Assembly (NCBI GenBank): GCA_900175165.2
Contig: FWWN02000685.1
Span: 1 to 64,000 of the forward strand
Source: Rhizomucor pusillus
Taxonomy: Eukaryota; Mucoromycota; Mucoromycetes; Mucorales; Lichtheimiaceae
Direction: 5' to 3'
DNA: 64,000 nucleotides
The position numbers and the translations under genes are program-made. Below the pieces are notes generated by a model. The model did no database searches, was not told the DNA's origin, and worked only from the letters and a program-made list of their open reading frames with translations. Below are positions 12,034 through 24,171 of the stretch, in pieces. Every line of letters begins with the position of its first letter. The first letter of the stretch is position 1.

Positions 12034-12279
12034 AGTAGATAACCGTTTTTTTTCACTTATGTTGTAGATGTATATCGAATCGAAGAAAACAACGATTTGG
12101 CAAAAAAGAGAAAGGAAAAACCGTAGTAGAGACTTATATACAAAACAGATAGGCAATAAAAAAGGAGTACGAAAACAAAAAGGGGGCGATGAAAAAGAAA
12201 AGGAAGACATGGTGATAGAGCGAGAGAAGACGGTCGAAGAGAGATAGTGACTAAGGGAGAGTGAGGAAGCAAACAAGCA
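12034..12279. other. Convergent 3' region of MDH and the GATA gene
   Basis: 246 bp, purine-rich on the plus strand. Both upstream genes must terminate here. No defined signal is seen. Confidence 0.4.
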
Positions 12280-13894
12280 TTAGTCTTGGCCGCGTTTAAG
12301 CAGCGTGAGGACAGCAGCGGCTTCCACAGCATCCACGCCCGCGGACATGGTGACAGACTCTGTGCTGAAACCTATCTTCTCTATAATAGATATGTCAAGA
12401 GATTGGCGAGTGCGATGGTCCTGATCGTGGACCAAGAGCGGCGGTGATGAGTTTGGTGATGAGTCGAGCGGACTGCATGAATCAGAAACCGAGTGCGATG
12501 ACACATGACCGGATCGCGCCTTGTCGTTTAATGAAAGATTCCGAGCTGCATCGATGCTTTTCAGCATATCTTCGTCTTCAGACTCGATCGCCACTGAACG
12601 CTTTTTCTCCTTGACCTTTGTGCGTTTATCCTTTTTAACTGCCGTTTGTCCTCCTTTCTTTCGTCTCTTTTCAGCTTTCGAGTTCCTTCGCTGCTGCTCC
12701 TTTGTGGGCATGGACTGCGCGGCATCTGCACCGCATAAGATTTTACCGTGTTTCCACTTTACACCGCACGCATTGCAAAGCGTTCCCGCTCCCTGCGGTC
12801 CTCGACGCCACATGGGCGTTGACTTTGATCCACAATACAGGCACTTTTTTAAACTTCCATTGGTACCGTTAGACCTTGAGTGCTTTGAACTGCCTGCTGG
12901 GGCGGACATCGTGGTCGAAGGCGGAGATGACTGCCGTTTACTGTGTGGCGAGTCTATGTAACTGTCCATTGTCGTATCATCATCAAACATGTTGGATTCT
13001 ATGGATATTAAAATCTTTCTGGTTAGATATCATTGTGAAGATGTTCACAAAAAAGAAGATGTACCTTTATCCCAGCTATTCTCATCGCTGCTCCATGAAT
13101 GCTTGTCATACATATCATCGTCTTGTGATTGGATTTCCATTTTAGTCAGCGACATTTCTTCCTTGACAAGCTCTTTCTCACTCGCAACTCGTTCTGTATG
13201 CAGACGGACCTGGGTGGGGTCAAGCAACAGCAAGAAAGAAAAAAGATCAGGAGGATGTCGAGCCTTACATGTTACCCTTTACACAATAAAACATACCAAG
13301 TCCATCATTCGCTGGCACACTGCTTCGAAACCGGATACAGCCTGTTTCAACGCAATATACAGATCTTTCGAAACACCAGATATCTGCATATTCAAGACAT
13401 GCGACTCTGACCTCCATACATTTTGTATCTGTAAGCCGGGATCTGTAAACCGACGTTGCGAAAGATTCCGTGACCGGAAAGAATGACTAGAGCATACGGC
13501 GGCAAATTCTTCCAGTTTAGATTCATACTTTGGCTGCTGTGTCGCGCAAGAGCATATGGCGTGAAGTGTTGAAAGGGTTGCAGAGGACTCGGATGATTTC
13601 GGGAGATGAAACGAAAAAAGAACCTTTTAAAAGACAAAAGTGTGTGTATGTGCGTGGTTAGCGAAGCCGGCAAAGCAGTAGCAGCAGTAACGTTTTTCGA
13701 TGGAAGCAGATTGTCATTACCTCGAAAGGTGAAACGTCATTGACGGCTTCGACTACAGCGTCGCGAGGAAACAAGAAATATTCACGATCAGGAGCAGGTA
13801 CCTGGTATTCTTCTCGATGCTCATCCAATATACAAAACACAACATCGTGTCGTATCACTCGGCGTCGCTTTCTCTTCTTGGGCGGCAGCGCCAT
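12280..13894 (-). CDS. GATA-type zinc-finger protein with an uncharacterised N-terminal region
   Basis: Four exons (13721-13894, 13297-13623, 13065-13209, 12280-12998) join in frame to 454 residues. Near the start lies the basic patch KKRKRRR, then the block DVVFCILDEHREEYQVPAPD and PRDAVVEAVNDVSPFE, which I cannot assign to a named domain. The single zinc finger (about residues 265-295) is C-x2-C-x18-C-x2-C: CLYCGSKSTPMWRRGPQG, then LCNACGVKW. It is followed by a lysine-rich nuclear-localisation stretch and a Ser-rich tail. A GATA-motif transcription factor role is inferred. The start at 13894 has a good context (tctcccATGg); the frame stays open upstream to 14311, so a longer N-terminus is possible. 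Confidence 0.85.
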
Positions 13895-16004
13895 GGGAGA
13901 TCGACTGACGGCGGCGTTGGTGGTATTGCATAGCAAGCTGCTGGGAAAGGCGGCGGCTAGACTGCTATCATTCACAGGACTCTCCGCGAGCGATAACAGT
14001 GCATCGGCACACTCGGGTGACTCGTCCGCACTGTCAGCAGTGAACGCGATCTCTGAAATTTCCGACTCTGTGATCTCGTAGAATGCAGTGTTAGAGAAGC
14101 AGCAGGCCCCGAGCTTGAGCGAGGACCAGCCGAGGAACCGGGATTGAAATCGGTGGGTATGGCCATCTGCTGGATCTACAGCGTCTTGTCCTAAAAGACT
14201 AGGCAACTGGTACTGTTGGAAAGCTTCCGAAACCCAGTTTCTAGATACTTGTGAGCTTCCTGCGCAGGAGCAGATCAGTGTAACTGGAAGCAACCATGTA
14301 CCGGTATTCAAGTCTTGCTCCTGGTAAGACTTCGCTGTTGGACCGTAGTCTTGACACCGATGTCATTGCGTGATGGGGTAGATCTGATAAAGGGGTGAGG
14401 TGAAGCGGAATCAGGGTAAGGGCTAGTGGGAAAGCGATTGTGATCGGGCAGGAGGGATGGAGATGAAAGGTTGCAAGAGAGCAAAGTGAGCAAGTTGAGC
14501 CGGAGAAAGTAGCGCTCTTTGGTCCGATCTTTCTCTGGCGCCAAGGGCAAGCAGCAGCCAAACATGCAGCTCGCGATTTTTTTGGGGCACCATCCAAAAT
14601 CTCATTTCCTGCATCAGCAACACTTTTAGCTGACCATCGTCCTAGCTATATGGCTAACCTTCCATCCGTTCCTTCTCATGCGGGGCCGCCTACTCCAATG
14701 CTGCCATGCTATTCAACGATGCGATGCTGAGATACCGACTTTTGAAACGATCCCAAAAAACTGTTTTTTCAACTTTCTACTAGGCCCATAAAACAGTTGC
14801 TATGTTTATCATTCTCATGTGTGCTATCTCTGACACCATCTTTATGTCTTTACGCTCGTTGGAGTTAAATGTTACGAAACCTTGATAAGCTCTTCTGCTT
14901 TTAGCAACGAAAAAAAAGTCAGACGTCATTTCAAACGACCGTGCGAACACATGCAAAGCAGGCTTCCCCACAGACGTAAAACTAGGTATAGTTCTAGTCT
15001 TCTCATCAACAAGGCCTAAATATAGGCGAGAATAACAGTGCAATTTTTTCTAACCTTCGTCTACCTCCATTATTGCATATTCACCTTACACGCATTTACT
15101 CACATCATTTAGGTTCTTGTTTTGTACAAGTACCTTATCCTTTCCATAAAAATGTATCTACTCTGGCTACTGTACAGCTTAAAATACTCTGCCCAAGGTC
15201 ACCATTTTTGGCCAAGGTTTTACTTGAGCCACTGTGCACGTGCTGTCGAGATCAATTCAGATTTTTGAGTATATTACAGTTATCGCTCTGATATATGCAA
15301 AATGTATTTTCGCATACTTTTGAAATATTTATACGAAGGCATACTCTCCACATATGCTGTATATCGTCTTGCTAATAAATTACACCTACGGCGCGGGCAA
15401 TTATGAGTGTTGGCCTTTAGCTATCGCTTCTATGCAGTATTCTGAGACTTTGCAGTGCAGCTGAGCGGTTTAACGATGGAGCAGCTGGATGACGCTGGAT
15501 GCTAAGGATAAGCAACGCCAGCGAGCGTTCAAGACAGGAAAAGAAAGAATCCATGAACGATCTCGGATCGTGGTTGCCGAGTTACACTGGCAAATGGCGT
15601 CTGTGCGTGTTTGTCGGAAAAAAGGTGACCAGACAGTCTAGTTAATATATTGCGTGCACAAGAGGAGAGGCTTCTTTTCTCTTTTCTGGTTTTGCCGCCG
15701 GCGGAAAGTCGACAGCAAATGTTTTTTCGAAATACTAAAAAGGAGGAGAAGAAGGATGGAAACAGCACTTTTCGGCCCACGCGGGAGAGAAGATGCACAC
15801 AAATGAAAGCATGGACCGTCATCCCCTCGGCCCCTTCCAACCCGGGCTCTTTTTTTATTGAAGCGCCTTGCTCGAGTATACATAATACATAAATACACTG
15901 TTTTTATTCCATCCATTGACTTCCTCCTTACCTTCTCATCAGTTTTGAATTATTTTTTAACCCTCCCTCTCATTTTACCCGCCATAGCCACTTTTGCCCT
16001 GACG
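13895..16004. other. Intergenic, promoter-like and otherwise empty
   Basis: About 2.1 kb between divergent genes. The 13.9-14.6 kb part may be the GATA gene's long leader (CT-rich on the minus strand). From 14.6 to 15.5 kb the DNA is AT-rich with no coding potential recognised. 15.84-16.0 kb is T-rich and should be the promoter of the next gene. Confidence 0.5.
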
Positions 16005-16445
16005 ATGCTACCGGTTTGGGCCTGGGTTTTGATAGCGCTCTGCATTGTATTCTTGATCGTCCTCGTTGCAGCAATCGTGTTCCTGCTAGGAAGACGGCGG
16101 AGTGGCAGTTTAACGCAGAAGCAGCAGCAGTCATCATCGTCATCCAAGAAAGACTTGGAAGCTGGTCCTTCTTCTCCTCCACAAAATGATGACACATCTT
16201 CGATAAAGTCTTCTTTCAAAGGTGATGAAATAAGCATCAAAATACCCACACCGTCGCCGGACGAACTGTTCAAACCACTACCTGCGCCGCCGCGGAAACC
16301 GCGTCAAAACAGTGCTACAACATTGTCGACAAACAATCTTACCACTTTGATTGTCCAAGCACGTCAACTCTCCCTCTCCCCTTTCGCCGCTGCTGGATCG
16401 CCGGTACCTTCTGTTGAAGAAAGCGCAGCAAGCAATCCTGTGTAA
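16005..16445 (+). CDS. Small single-pass membrane protein, unknown function
   Basis: A 146-residue intronless frame. The N-terminus MLPVWAWVLIALCIVFLIVL continues into one hydrophobic helix (about residues 2-30) ending in RRR, so a type III or signal-anchor topology with a cytosolic tail is likely. The tail is Ser/Pro/Gln-rich with KPLPAPPRKPRQ, a possible SH3-binding stretch. The frame opens further upstream, but the ATG at 16005 starts the hydrophobic helix and has a reasonable context. No family is recognised. Similar short membrane proteins with SH3 ligands occur at fungal cell tips, but this is only a suggestion. Confidence 0.65.
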   Translation: MLPVWAWVLIALCIVFLIVLVAAIVFLLGRRRSGSLTQKQQQSSSSSKKDLEAGPSSPPQNDDTSSIKSSFKGDEISIKIPTPSPDELFKPLPAPPRKPRQNSATTLSTNNLTTLIVQARQLSLSPFAAAGSPVPSVEESAASNPV

Positions 16446-16578
16446 ATTTATTCCGAGAAACTTTTCTTTGTATATTCAATTTTTGTGTGCATTACATATA
16501 TAAAGATGAAAAAGACATCAACGCTTACACCCCCTTCTTATCTATACTGCTACTACTTAATTTAATGACAACAACAAC

Positions 16579-17524
<946 letters not shown>

Positions 17525-17644
17525 CATGCCAATTTTGGATAGATGGGTGCTTGGCATGTTCGTTGAGTGTGATCACCACCATCTTTCTTTTTTTTCCTTT
17601 TCTTCGTTTCCTTTTCTCATTTGCAAAATAAACAAGTAAACCGG

Positions 17645-19696
17645 ATGGGTTTGCGTCCTAGATACCGGCATCTGCTGCAAAACTGGCACGTGCTTGTCTT
17701 GACGGCAGTTATCCTGCTCGTGCTCTTGCTTGGATATCAGTCCACCACCCCCTATGAAAGAAACAACACCTTGCAGCAGCAACAGCTCGACCGTAACAAC
17801 AACGACAGCAGCGATCTCGCTCTGCAAGACGCGATCGCCTCCGATCTGTATGCGATCGAGGAAGCAGCTGCGCAGCTTTTCCCAGCATACGCGCAGGATA
17901 TTCTGGAAATGTTGGAGCAGCAGCGGGAGAAGGAAAATATCCCAAAGTGGCAAAAATGGCTGCTTCCAAGTGACAACGAACGGCAACCTATCATTGAGTT
18001 CCTAGATGCGTTTTCCACTGACGGTAACTGCGAAAACGAGCCGTTGCCACTTCCAGTGCTGCGCAGAGTCATTGCAGACAGCCAAGATATCAAAGACGAT
18101 CAAACCTTTCCTGAACCAATTCTACTTATTCCCAGAGCGGCACGATTCATGTGCATACGCGCTGTTATACCCCCTCTTTTGGAGCTATCGTCCACGTCGG
18201 TATCAAGTGTACAAGAGAATCCATACCACTATCTGTATCAACCCTTTTTACTGCATCAAAGGAATCTCACGTCGCCCTGGTGGGACTCGCTTCTAGTGTC
18301 AGCTCAACACATCGAAACGGGATCGTCGCTGCCACTGCGCATGCAACCGTGGAGCGGCCACAAAACGCTTCGCGATGAATGGCGGAAACGCACGCTAGAT
18401 AACAACAAACCTGCCTGGGTGCATGATCGCGAACAATGGATGCATGAACGGCTTATGCTACATGTCTACGAAGCTAGCGTCACGCTGCACGATCCAGGAC
18501 ACTACAAATTTGAAGGTAGACTGGAATACCAAGACGGCTTGTGGAATTTCGAAAAAGGTCCTATCGTGCCGTACAAACCTCAGATGATGCAAATCATATC
18601 CGCGCAGGAGCTGCCTATCACTGTAGGCGAGCCTCATGGTACGCTGGAAGATATCGTGCAGCAACATTTACAGCTTCCTCTGTGCGCCGGAGCAGACCAT
18701 CCTGGGCGATGGTTACCTGCTCCTCCTGGGTTGCCAGACTTGGTCACCGACAAAGATGGCAAATTCTGGGCTCCCTTTGACTGCCGTTACCAGCGTATCA
18801 GCTACAGCGACTTTGCAGAGTGCCTGGCAGAAAAATATCCAGCTGGCATCGATATGTACGGAGACTCGAATACGCGTCGATCGATCAAGAAAATGGTGAC
18901 GGGCGGTCGGTGGTGTGACGGATGGCACGGCCGAATGGTGGCAGCAATGGCAGCTAGCAGCAGTGCTGAACGCGAACAACAGCGGCAGAAACAAGACGAC
19001 AAAGAAACACCTATCAACAATAACCTTAGCAGTGATCCATACGATTGGTCGTTACTGGATGATGATAACAAGATTCAACAGCTGCGCAGTTGTCACTGCG
19101 AAGATTTTCACGAACCCGGTTGGAACCCGTCGTGGTTTGACGCGCAAGATCGAAGAAACGCAGTCAGGCTCAGGAATAGCACCGGGCACGAGCGTGCATT
19201 GCTCCGAAGCTACAAGTGGGATGGACTGACGTACCTAAACGACCCATCCTGGACGACAGCTTTCACGACCATCAATGCGACGTTTGATATCTCGCATCCA
19301 AGCGACGTCGTTATTTTCTCGCTAGGCAACTGGGACGCGGCGTACATGTCTTTGTATGAGTTTAACAAGGAGCTCGATAAGCTTTTGAACTACGTAGCAA
19401 CTACGTATGCAAACAAGCAGATTATATATCGAACACCCCAGTATTACTGCTGTCGAGCTGACAATACTAAGAGAAACAGATTACTCAGCAGCTCCAGAGT
19501 CCAAGCATTCAACGACCTAGCAAAGTCAAAATTTGTTCGAGTGCTAGGTGCTCGAGTGTGGGACACGATGGTCCTGGGCGAGTCAAGGACGTGGCACGAG
19601 AAACTGCAAGCAAGAGACTGTCCCTCCAATCATGCCACGCCGGACGTGGTAGAAATAGAAAATCAAATTCTAATGAATGCACTGTGCAATGCATGA
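17645..19696 (+). CDS. Type II membrane PC-esterase/SGNH-like protein (glycan O-acyl transferase or esterase)
   Basis: A 683-residue intronless gene. The N-terminus MGLRPRYRHLLQNWHVLVLT leads into one signal-anchor helix (about residues 15-36), so the bulk is luminal (Golgi). The C-terminal half has the SGNH layout: MYGDSNTRRS with the block I Gly-Asp-Ser, VVIFSLGNWD, and a final DCPSNHATPDVVEIENQIL carrying the block V Asp-x-x-x-x-His. This layout matches PC-esterase/NXPE/TBL-type proteins, several of which acylate or deacylate cell-surface glycans. The substrate is unknown. The first ATG in frame is 17645. A Gln/Asn-rich loop follows the GDS block. Confidence 0.8.
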   Translation: MGLRPRYRHLLQNWHVLVLTAVILLVLLLGYQSTTPYERNNTLQQQQLDRNNNDSSDLALQDAIASDLYAIEEAAAQLFPAYAQDILEMLEQQREKENIPKWQKWLLPSDNERQPIIEFLDAFSTDGNCENEPLPLPVLRRVIADSQDIKDDQTFPEPILLIPRAARFMCIRAVIPPLLELSSTSVSSVQENPYHYLYQPFLLHQRNLTSPWWDSLLVSAQHIETGSSLPLRMQPWSGHKTLRDEWRKRTLDNNKPAWVHDREQWMHERLMLHVYEASVTLHDPGHYKFEGRLEYQDGLWNFEKGPIVPYKPQMMQIISAQELPITVGEPHGTLEDIVQQHLQLPLCAGADHPGRWLPAPPGLPDLVTDKDGKFWAPFDCRYQRISYSDFAECLAEKYPAGIDMYGDSNTRRSIKKMVTGGRWCDGWHGRMVAAMAASSSAEREQQRQKQDDKETPINNNLSSDPYDWSLLDDDNKIQQLRSCHCEDFHEPGWNPSWFDAQDRRNAVRLRNSTGHERALLRSYKWDGLTYLNDPSWTTAFTTINATFDISHPSDVVIFSLGNWDAAYMSLYEFNKELDKLLNYVATTYANKQIIYRTPQYYCCRADNTKRNRLLSSSRVQAFNDLAKSKFVRVLGARVWDTMVLGESRTWHEKLQARDCPSNHATPDVVEIENQILMNALCNA

Positions 19697-20059
19697 TCCT
19701 TCTAGCTGGATTTAGCTTAAAAAATATCACATACACATACATTCGCATATATATAGTCATCATAATCAATCGTTTGAATTCATGCTATATCACCTTTAAG
19801 ACCATCTCGACCCAATTTTAGTCCCTGCGGCTCTGAAAACTCAAACCGAAAGGATTTGCTTCGGACAGACAGATAGGAGAATGTTGTTTACGGCACAAAA
19901 GCACGCTCTCACAATGAAAATGCTTTTAAAAGATCCATTCATGCTATATGAGTAAAAGCAAAACAGCTTCTTTATACCCCATCTTTTCTTTGTTCAAGCG
20001 CTGCATAAAGTAGGATTTGATAGTCCCGCGTCATACATTTTTACGTCTTTTCTATTCAT
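19697..20059. other. Intergenic with dispersed repeat copy A
   Basis: 3' region of the PC-esterase gene, then, from about 19854, a copy of the repeat described at 30928-31239: the terminal motif at 19856-19871 is identical over 16 bp to 30932-30947, and 19928-19951 matches 27864-27887. No coding sequence. Confidence 0.6.
19854..20040 (+). repeat. Partial copy A of MITE-like repeat
   Basis: Begins with ttgcttcggacagaca and then cagatagg, matching the terminal inverted repeats of the element at 30928-31239, and shares internal blocks (agatccattc; cagcttctttat; gctgcataaa) in the same order. The right terminus is not found, so this copy is truncated or fused to the relic gene that follows. Confidence 0.6.
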
Positions 20060-21062
20060 GTGTATGAACCGGTGTCAACCTCCTTCATCAGATGGGACAA
20101 GAGTGAGTACGTTGAGACTGAACATCACTTGAGAATCTTTACTGAAGAAGATAAATATCTACGCGACCTGGCCTATGATTTGGGATGGAGTTGCGAAGAA
20201 AGTAGGTTATCCAATTTCGTACTCTTCCATATTGGTCGCTAGACCTGGACACGACACTCCAATCAAAGTATCTTGAAATAATCGGAAATACATGCAAGAT
20301 TATCAAGACCAAGAAACTCTCCACGACCGTCTCTACACGAAAGCAGTGCTTAACGATGTCTTTAATCGTCCAACACCTGAGGACCTTTACGACTTCTGGC
20401 CAGCGCCACCTGGTGAAGGCAGGAAAATATGCCATCGATCTACTTTTTTTCGTGCCGTTCGACATAGGAGGTCTTTCATGTATATGTCCATCGACAGATA
20501 ATCGGGCTACCGTCTCCGTTGCCGATCAACAAGACAGAGATCGCCCCTGAGAAATCTTTGGACGCTTAGGATATCTGTGTCGTCTCAATCTCCGGTTGTC
20601 ATCCCGGATTTCTCTCGTCATTTGGGAGGGGACTATCTCTCAAGGCATCGTGTAGATGTATAGACTGCCAGTGGACAAAAACACATCCGAGATTATAACG
20701 ACGCTGCACGTCCTCCATATCTTGTCCGATTTCAGCTCCAAATCACGACGAAATGCTGCGTTAACAACTAATCACGAAAGAACATTTTTTATTGACCGCG
20801 TTGTGCCCATATTTCAATACATGACTGATCAATGCGGATTGGTTTATTTTCATTGGTAAGGAAGACTGGAGGCTGGGATGCCTCTGTACTCGTTTAACAG
20901 TGTGTTCCCACGGGAGAAGTATCTATGCAATGCCATAGCACCGTCAACATGGATAAAAACACGTGGACATGCAAGCCAACTACATATGCTGACGGCACAG
21001 GGTTCACTACCTCAGTTGGATTTGTAGATGTTGAACGCTTGATAATGCGTCAAATTAGCTGA
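20060..21062 (+). pseudogene. Relic of a multi-copy lineage-specific gene
   Basis: Broken frames in one direction: 20060-20242 (VSTSFIRWDKSEYV), 20292-20501 (DLYDFWPAPPGEGRK), 20656-20859 (SEIITTLHVL, FIDRVVPIFQYMTDQ) and 20932-21062 (KPTTYADGTGFTTSVGFVDVE). The blocks feel like parts of the hypothetical families abundant in Mucoromycota genomes, recognised only by general pattern. Exons do not join cleanly: for example, the frame before 20858 and the frame after 20902 are out of phase with the obvious gtaag/acag junction. A decayed copy is the simplest reading; an intact gene with unusual splicing is not excluded. Confidence 0.4.
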
Positions 21063-21419
21063 TGCGTGTTGTTATACTGTAGAAATAATTTTCACAAAGA
21101 TTCACAAAGATGGCATTGATACTCGATGCAATGGCACATACAGAATTCTCATTTCGTTCTCATCATTCATTCTCATTTCGACATTAATTTTCATAGTAAA
21201 TACTGTATATCTTCGGAAGATCGACGTCGTACTTCACCTGAGATTTTCGTCTCGAATGGCTTTTCTAGCTGAAACCACAGAAGTTTGGGATTTATCTCGT
21301 TTCGTCCTCGAAGCAAAGTGAGAGCGAAACAAGCTTGCATTATTACATCATAAAATTGTTTGTGGCATTTCTTGTCCGTTTCTACTAAAGTACATATATT
21401 ACTATTACTACTACTGCTA
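21063..21419. other. 3' flank, nothing recognised
   Basis: AT-rich, with a small internal duplication (tttcacaaagattcacaaaga near 21090, and cattctcatttcg twice near 21140-21181). No gene. Confidence 0.5.
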
Positions 21420-23796
21420 CTAGTCGTCATCTTCTAGACCGTTCGCTTCTTTCCAGTACGCGGCCAAATTTTCTGCAGTGTCTCTCTTTACAGGATCAGG
21501 CTGAAGCATGCGTTCGAGCAGTACTTGGAACGTGTGATCTACAGCGCCCGCTTCTTGGCACGCAGCAGCGACGAGCGCATCCAGACGTTTCAGATCCATC
21601 TGGAACCGTTTGCCGGTTGCCACCTGGTATACAACGCAGCCTAGCGACCAGATATCCATTGCTTGCGAGACTACTAAGCGGTGGTAGTTGCGGCGTTTAA
21701 CTGACATGGCAGATGTCAGCATTTCCGGCGCGCTGCAAACGTTCAGTCTCGGGTTAGTCGCCGTTTCGCCATTGATCGCTGCCTGATCAAAGTCGCCAAG
21801 CTGCCAATCCGATACCGTCTCAGCGTTCTCAAAGTAGAAACAGAGAGGCGAAATGCTCAAGTGAGCGATCCTCTGAGCGTGGAGATCGCGGACAGCTTCC
21901 AGCATGGCGAAAACCGACCATGCCTTGAATGCAAAGTCGTGCGGGTCGATCGGTGCGTACGTGTTTGGATCGAGTATATGCTCCAGCGAATGGTCTGGTG
22001 TGCACGGTGAAGTAATCCACAGGAATCGATAGCCGCCGCGAGGTGTTGGTGTATTCAAGTCAAAAGCGTCGTATTGCTTAATAAATCGGTTGGAGCGTGC
22101 AACGCCCATCGTTTTGATATTTCGCATGAATGCATCTAGCGCTGTGTACGAAAAGTAATGCAACGTGTAAAGACTGCCGTTCTTTGTAAAATTGCGTCTC
22201 GCATGTCGGTTGTCCTGCTGCTGCAAATTGGCTGGTCCGCTCACTGGCAGATAACCCATTTTCTCTAGAACAGTGCTGCTTGACGTTGCATCCGGCTCCA
22301 GAGATGCTAGCTCGTCGCTGTTTACGTGAAGTTGCTGAACACGAGGTACTGATGACAGCAAGGAAAGCAGCGGCATTTCGCGCTCTCCTTTCTCGCCGTC
22401 GACTATGAGGAAATCTCCAGTGCGATCTGATCGTCGGCGCCGGCGTCTGCAGAAGAGCCATGCGAAGATACCGATAATCAACGCTGCACCGACAATCGAA
22501 CCTACAACGGCGCCGGCAATAACACCTGCTCTGTTGCTTCCACCATTCGATTCATCAGGTGCGTTTGTCGCGCTCGGTTCCGTAGAAGATCCTCCATTGT
22601 TGGATGTGCTCGAGGGTACAAAGTCGCTGGTGTTTCCAGACACTCCTTGGAGGGACGTACCATCGGTCGATCCAACTAGAAAGTACTTTTGTGGGCTGGT
22701 TGGGTTATCCAATACGAGATAGGTCGATCTCCAATGGGTCGAACTTGACACCGGTGCAGTCTGGTTAAGTGGCTGCGTATCTCCAAACTATGTACATTCC
22801 GCCACTTGAGCGAACAACATCTCTCACTCACTTTTCAAGCTGAGCATATATATTGGACATTACCCTGAGATAGCTTAGATACTCGTTCGTACCAACCGCA
22901 AGTTCGGGCTGGCTGCTACCGCGGTCCAGCGGAGCAATGGCTGCTGTGGAAGGCATGGTTCCGGAAAAGTTGCTGGATTGCCACGACCCCAAGTTCTGGA
23001 AACTAACAGATGAGCCCAGCGCTGCTGTCGCTTCGCTTGTCTCTCCAAGCACCATCAGAGAACTTGTATTCGTCCCTGGAAAGCTCACGAGACGTATGGT
23101 AGATGACGATATCGGTACACGTTGCGTCAACGGAGTCGAAAGTGTGTCGCAAAACGCTTTGATGTATGATCCATCTGTCAGTGCGATGCAGTGGCTGTTG
23201 CTGCTTCCGCCATCCTGCACCGTGATCGGTGCAACCGTCGCGAACCTGGTAGCGTCTGTCTCGCCCGACAGTATAATGTCGGCAACCGGCTGGCCAGGAC
23301 TGCTAAAATCATTCACCTTGCTCAAATCGTAGATACGGACTATCGGTATAGGCTCTTTTTGCGTATTGCATATCAATATCTATCTCTGATTATTATTGCA
23401 AGCCCCTTTCTTTTTCACATTACCCGCTCTTTTGTTAAGACTGGTTCCAGTGGAAACAGTCGTCACGCTTGACGACGGTGAGGGCGAGGCGGAACTTGTT
23501 GAGACAACATGCTGCTGCGTATCTCCTCCAGTGGAAGCAGATGACGTTATTGCAGTGCCGACAAGATATACGTATGGACTGTAAAATGCGCATGCCTGTC
23601 CCAAGACAAAATCTGTAAGGTTTGCCGAGCCATCGAATCTGATATCTATGCTGCTGTGACTAGCTGTATAGATGGGTGTGGATCTGCTGTCACTAGATGA
23701 ATTGAAGAACACTAGGTACGAGTCTGTGTATGCAAGGCATCCTTGCGGCATGGTGGGTGTGGAAGAAAGGGAGGAGAAAAAGAAATAAAATAGCAT
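21420..23796 (-). CDS. Receptor-like transmembrane pseudokinase
   Basis: Three exons (23424-23796, 22832-23354, 21420-22743) join in frame to 739 residues. A short hydrophobic N-terminus (MLFYFFFSSL) may be a signal sequence. An ectodomain of about 370 residues, rich in Ser/Thr, follows. A Gly/Ala-rich helix VIAGAVVGSIVGAALIIGIF ends in WLFCRRRRRR, a clear single membrane span. The cytosolic part has a protein-kinase fold with SAPEML and DIWSLGCVVYQVATGKRF (APE and helix F Asp), but HRD is replaced by IAHLSISPLCF and DFG by GDFDQA, and the beta-3 lysine position reads TLHYF. Catalysis is therefore unlikely. The frame also opens upstream to 23928, so the exact start is uncertain. Confidence 0.85.
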
Positions 23797-24171
23797 GATG
23801 GCGCTGGCGGCCGAACTCTCGTTTGGGGCTGAGCGCACACTGTTGCTGCTACGAGCAGGCAGCAGGGCTTGGGCTAGGATTGTGGAACGTTTCACGCGGT
23901 GAATACAAAAAGCTCCTAAACTGTACATACAAACTTTGTGCCAATATGCGAAGCCATTCCTTTGCTGCTACTTTTTTAATGTTCTAGGATTACATAACGG
24001 TAAATTTTGGGCAACATCGTCGTCGTATCACAGAGACTAGTCCATTTGGCAACATTTGTTTGTGAAATAGAGAGTTGAATGAAAATTGCTTAGAATCCAA
24101 TAACTGATGCAAGTTTTCATTACTATTTTCAGGTATGTACAAGGGTGAGGGGAAAAAAGCGTCAAGTATAT
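23797..24171. other. Intergenic promoter region of the pseudokinase gene
   Basis: 375 bp between two minus-strand genes; no coding sequence recognised. Confidence 0.5.

Noticed and set aside
10987..12276. 429-codon open frame antisense to malate dehydrogenase
   Set aside because: It crosses MDH exons and introns, has no recognisable motif, and mirrors the codon bias of the real gene on the other strand.
20858..20901. Canonical-looking intron joining the two halves of the 20-21 kb relic
   Set aside because: The junction leaves the exons out of phase (phase 2 to phase 0), so it does not give an intact gene.
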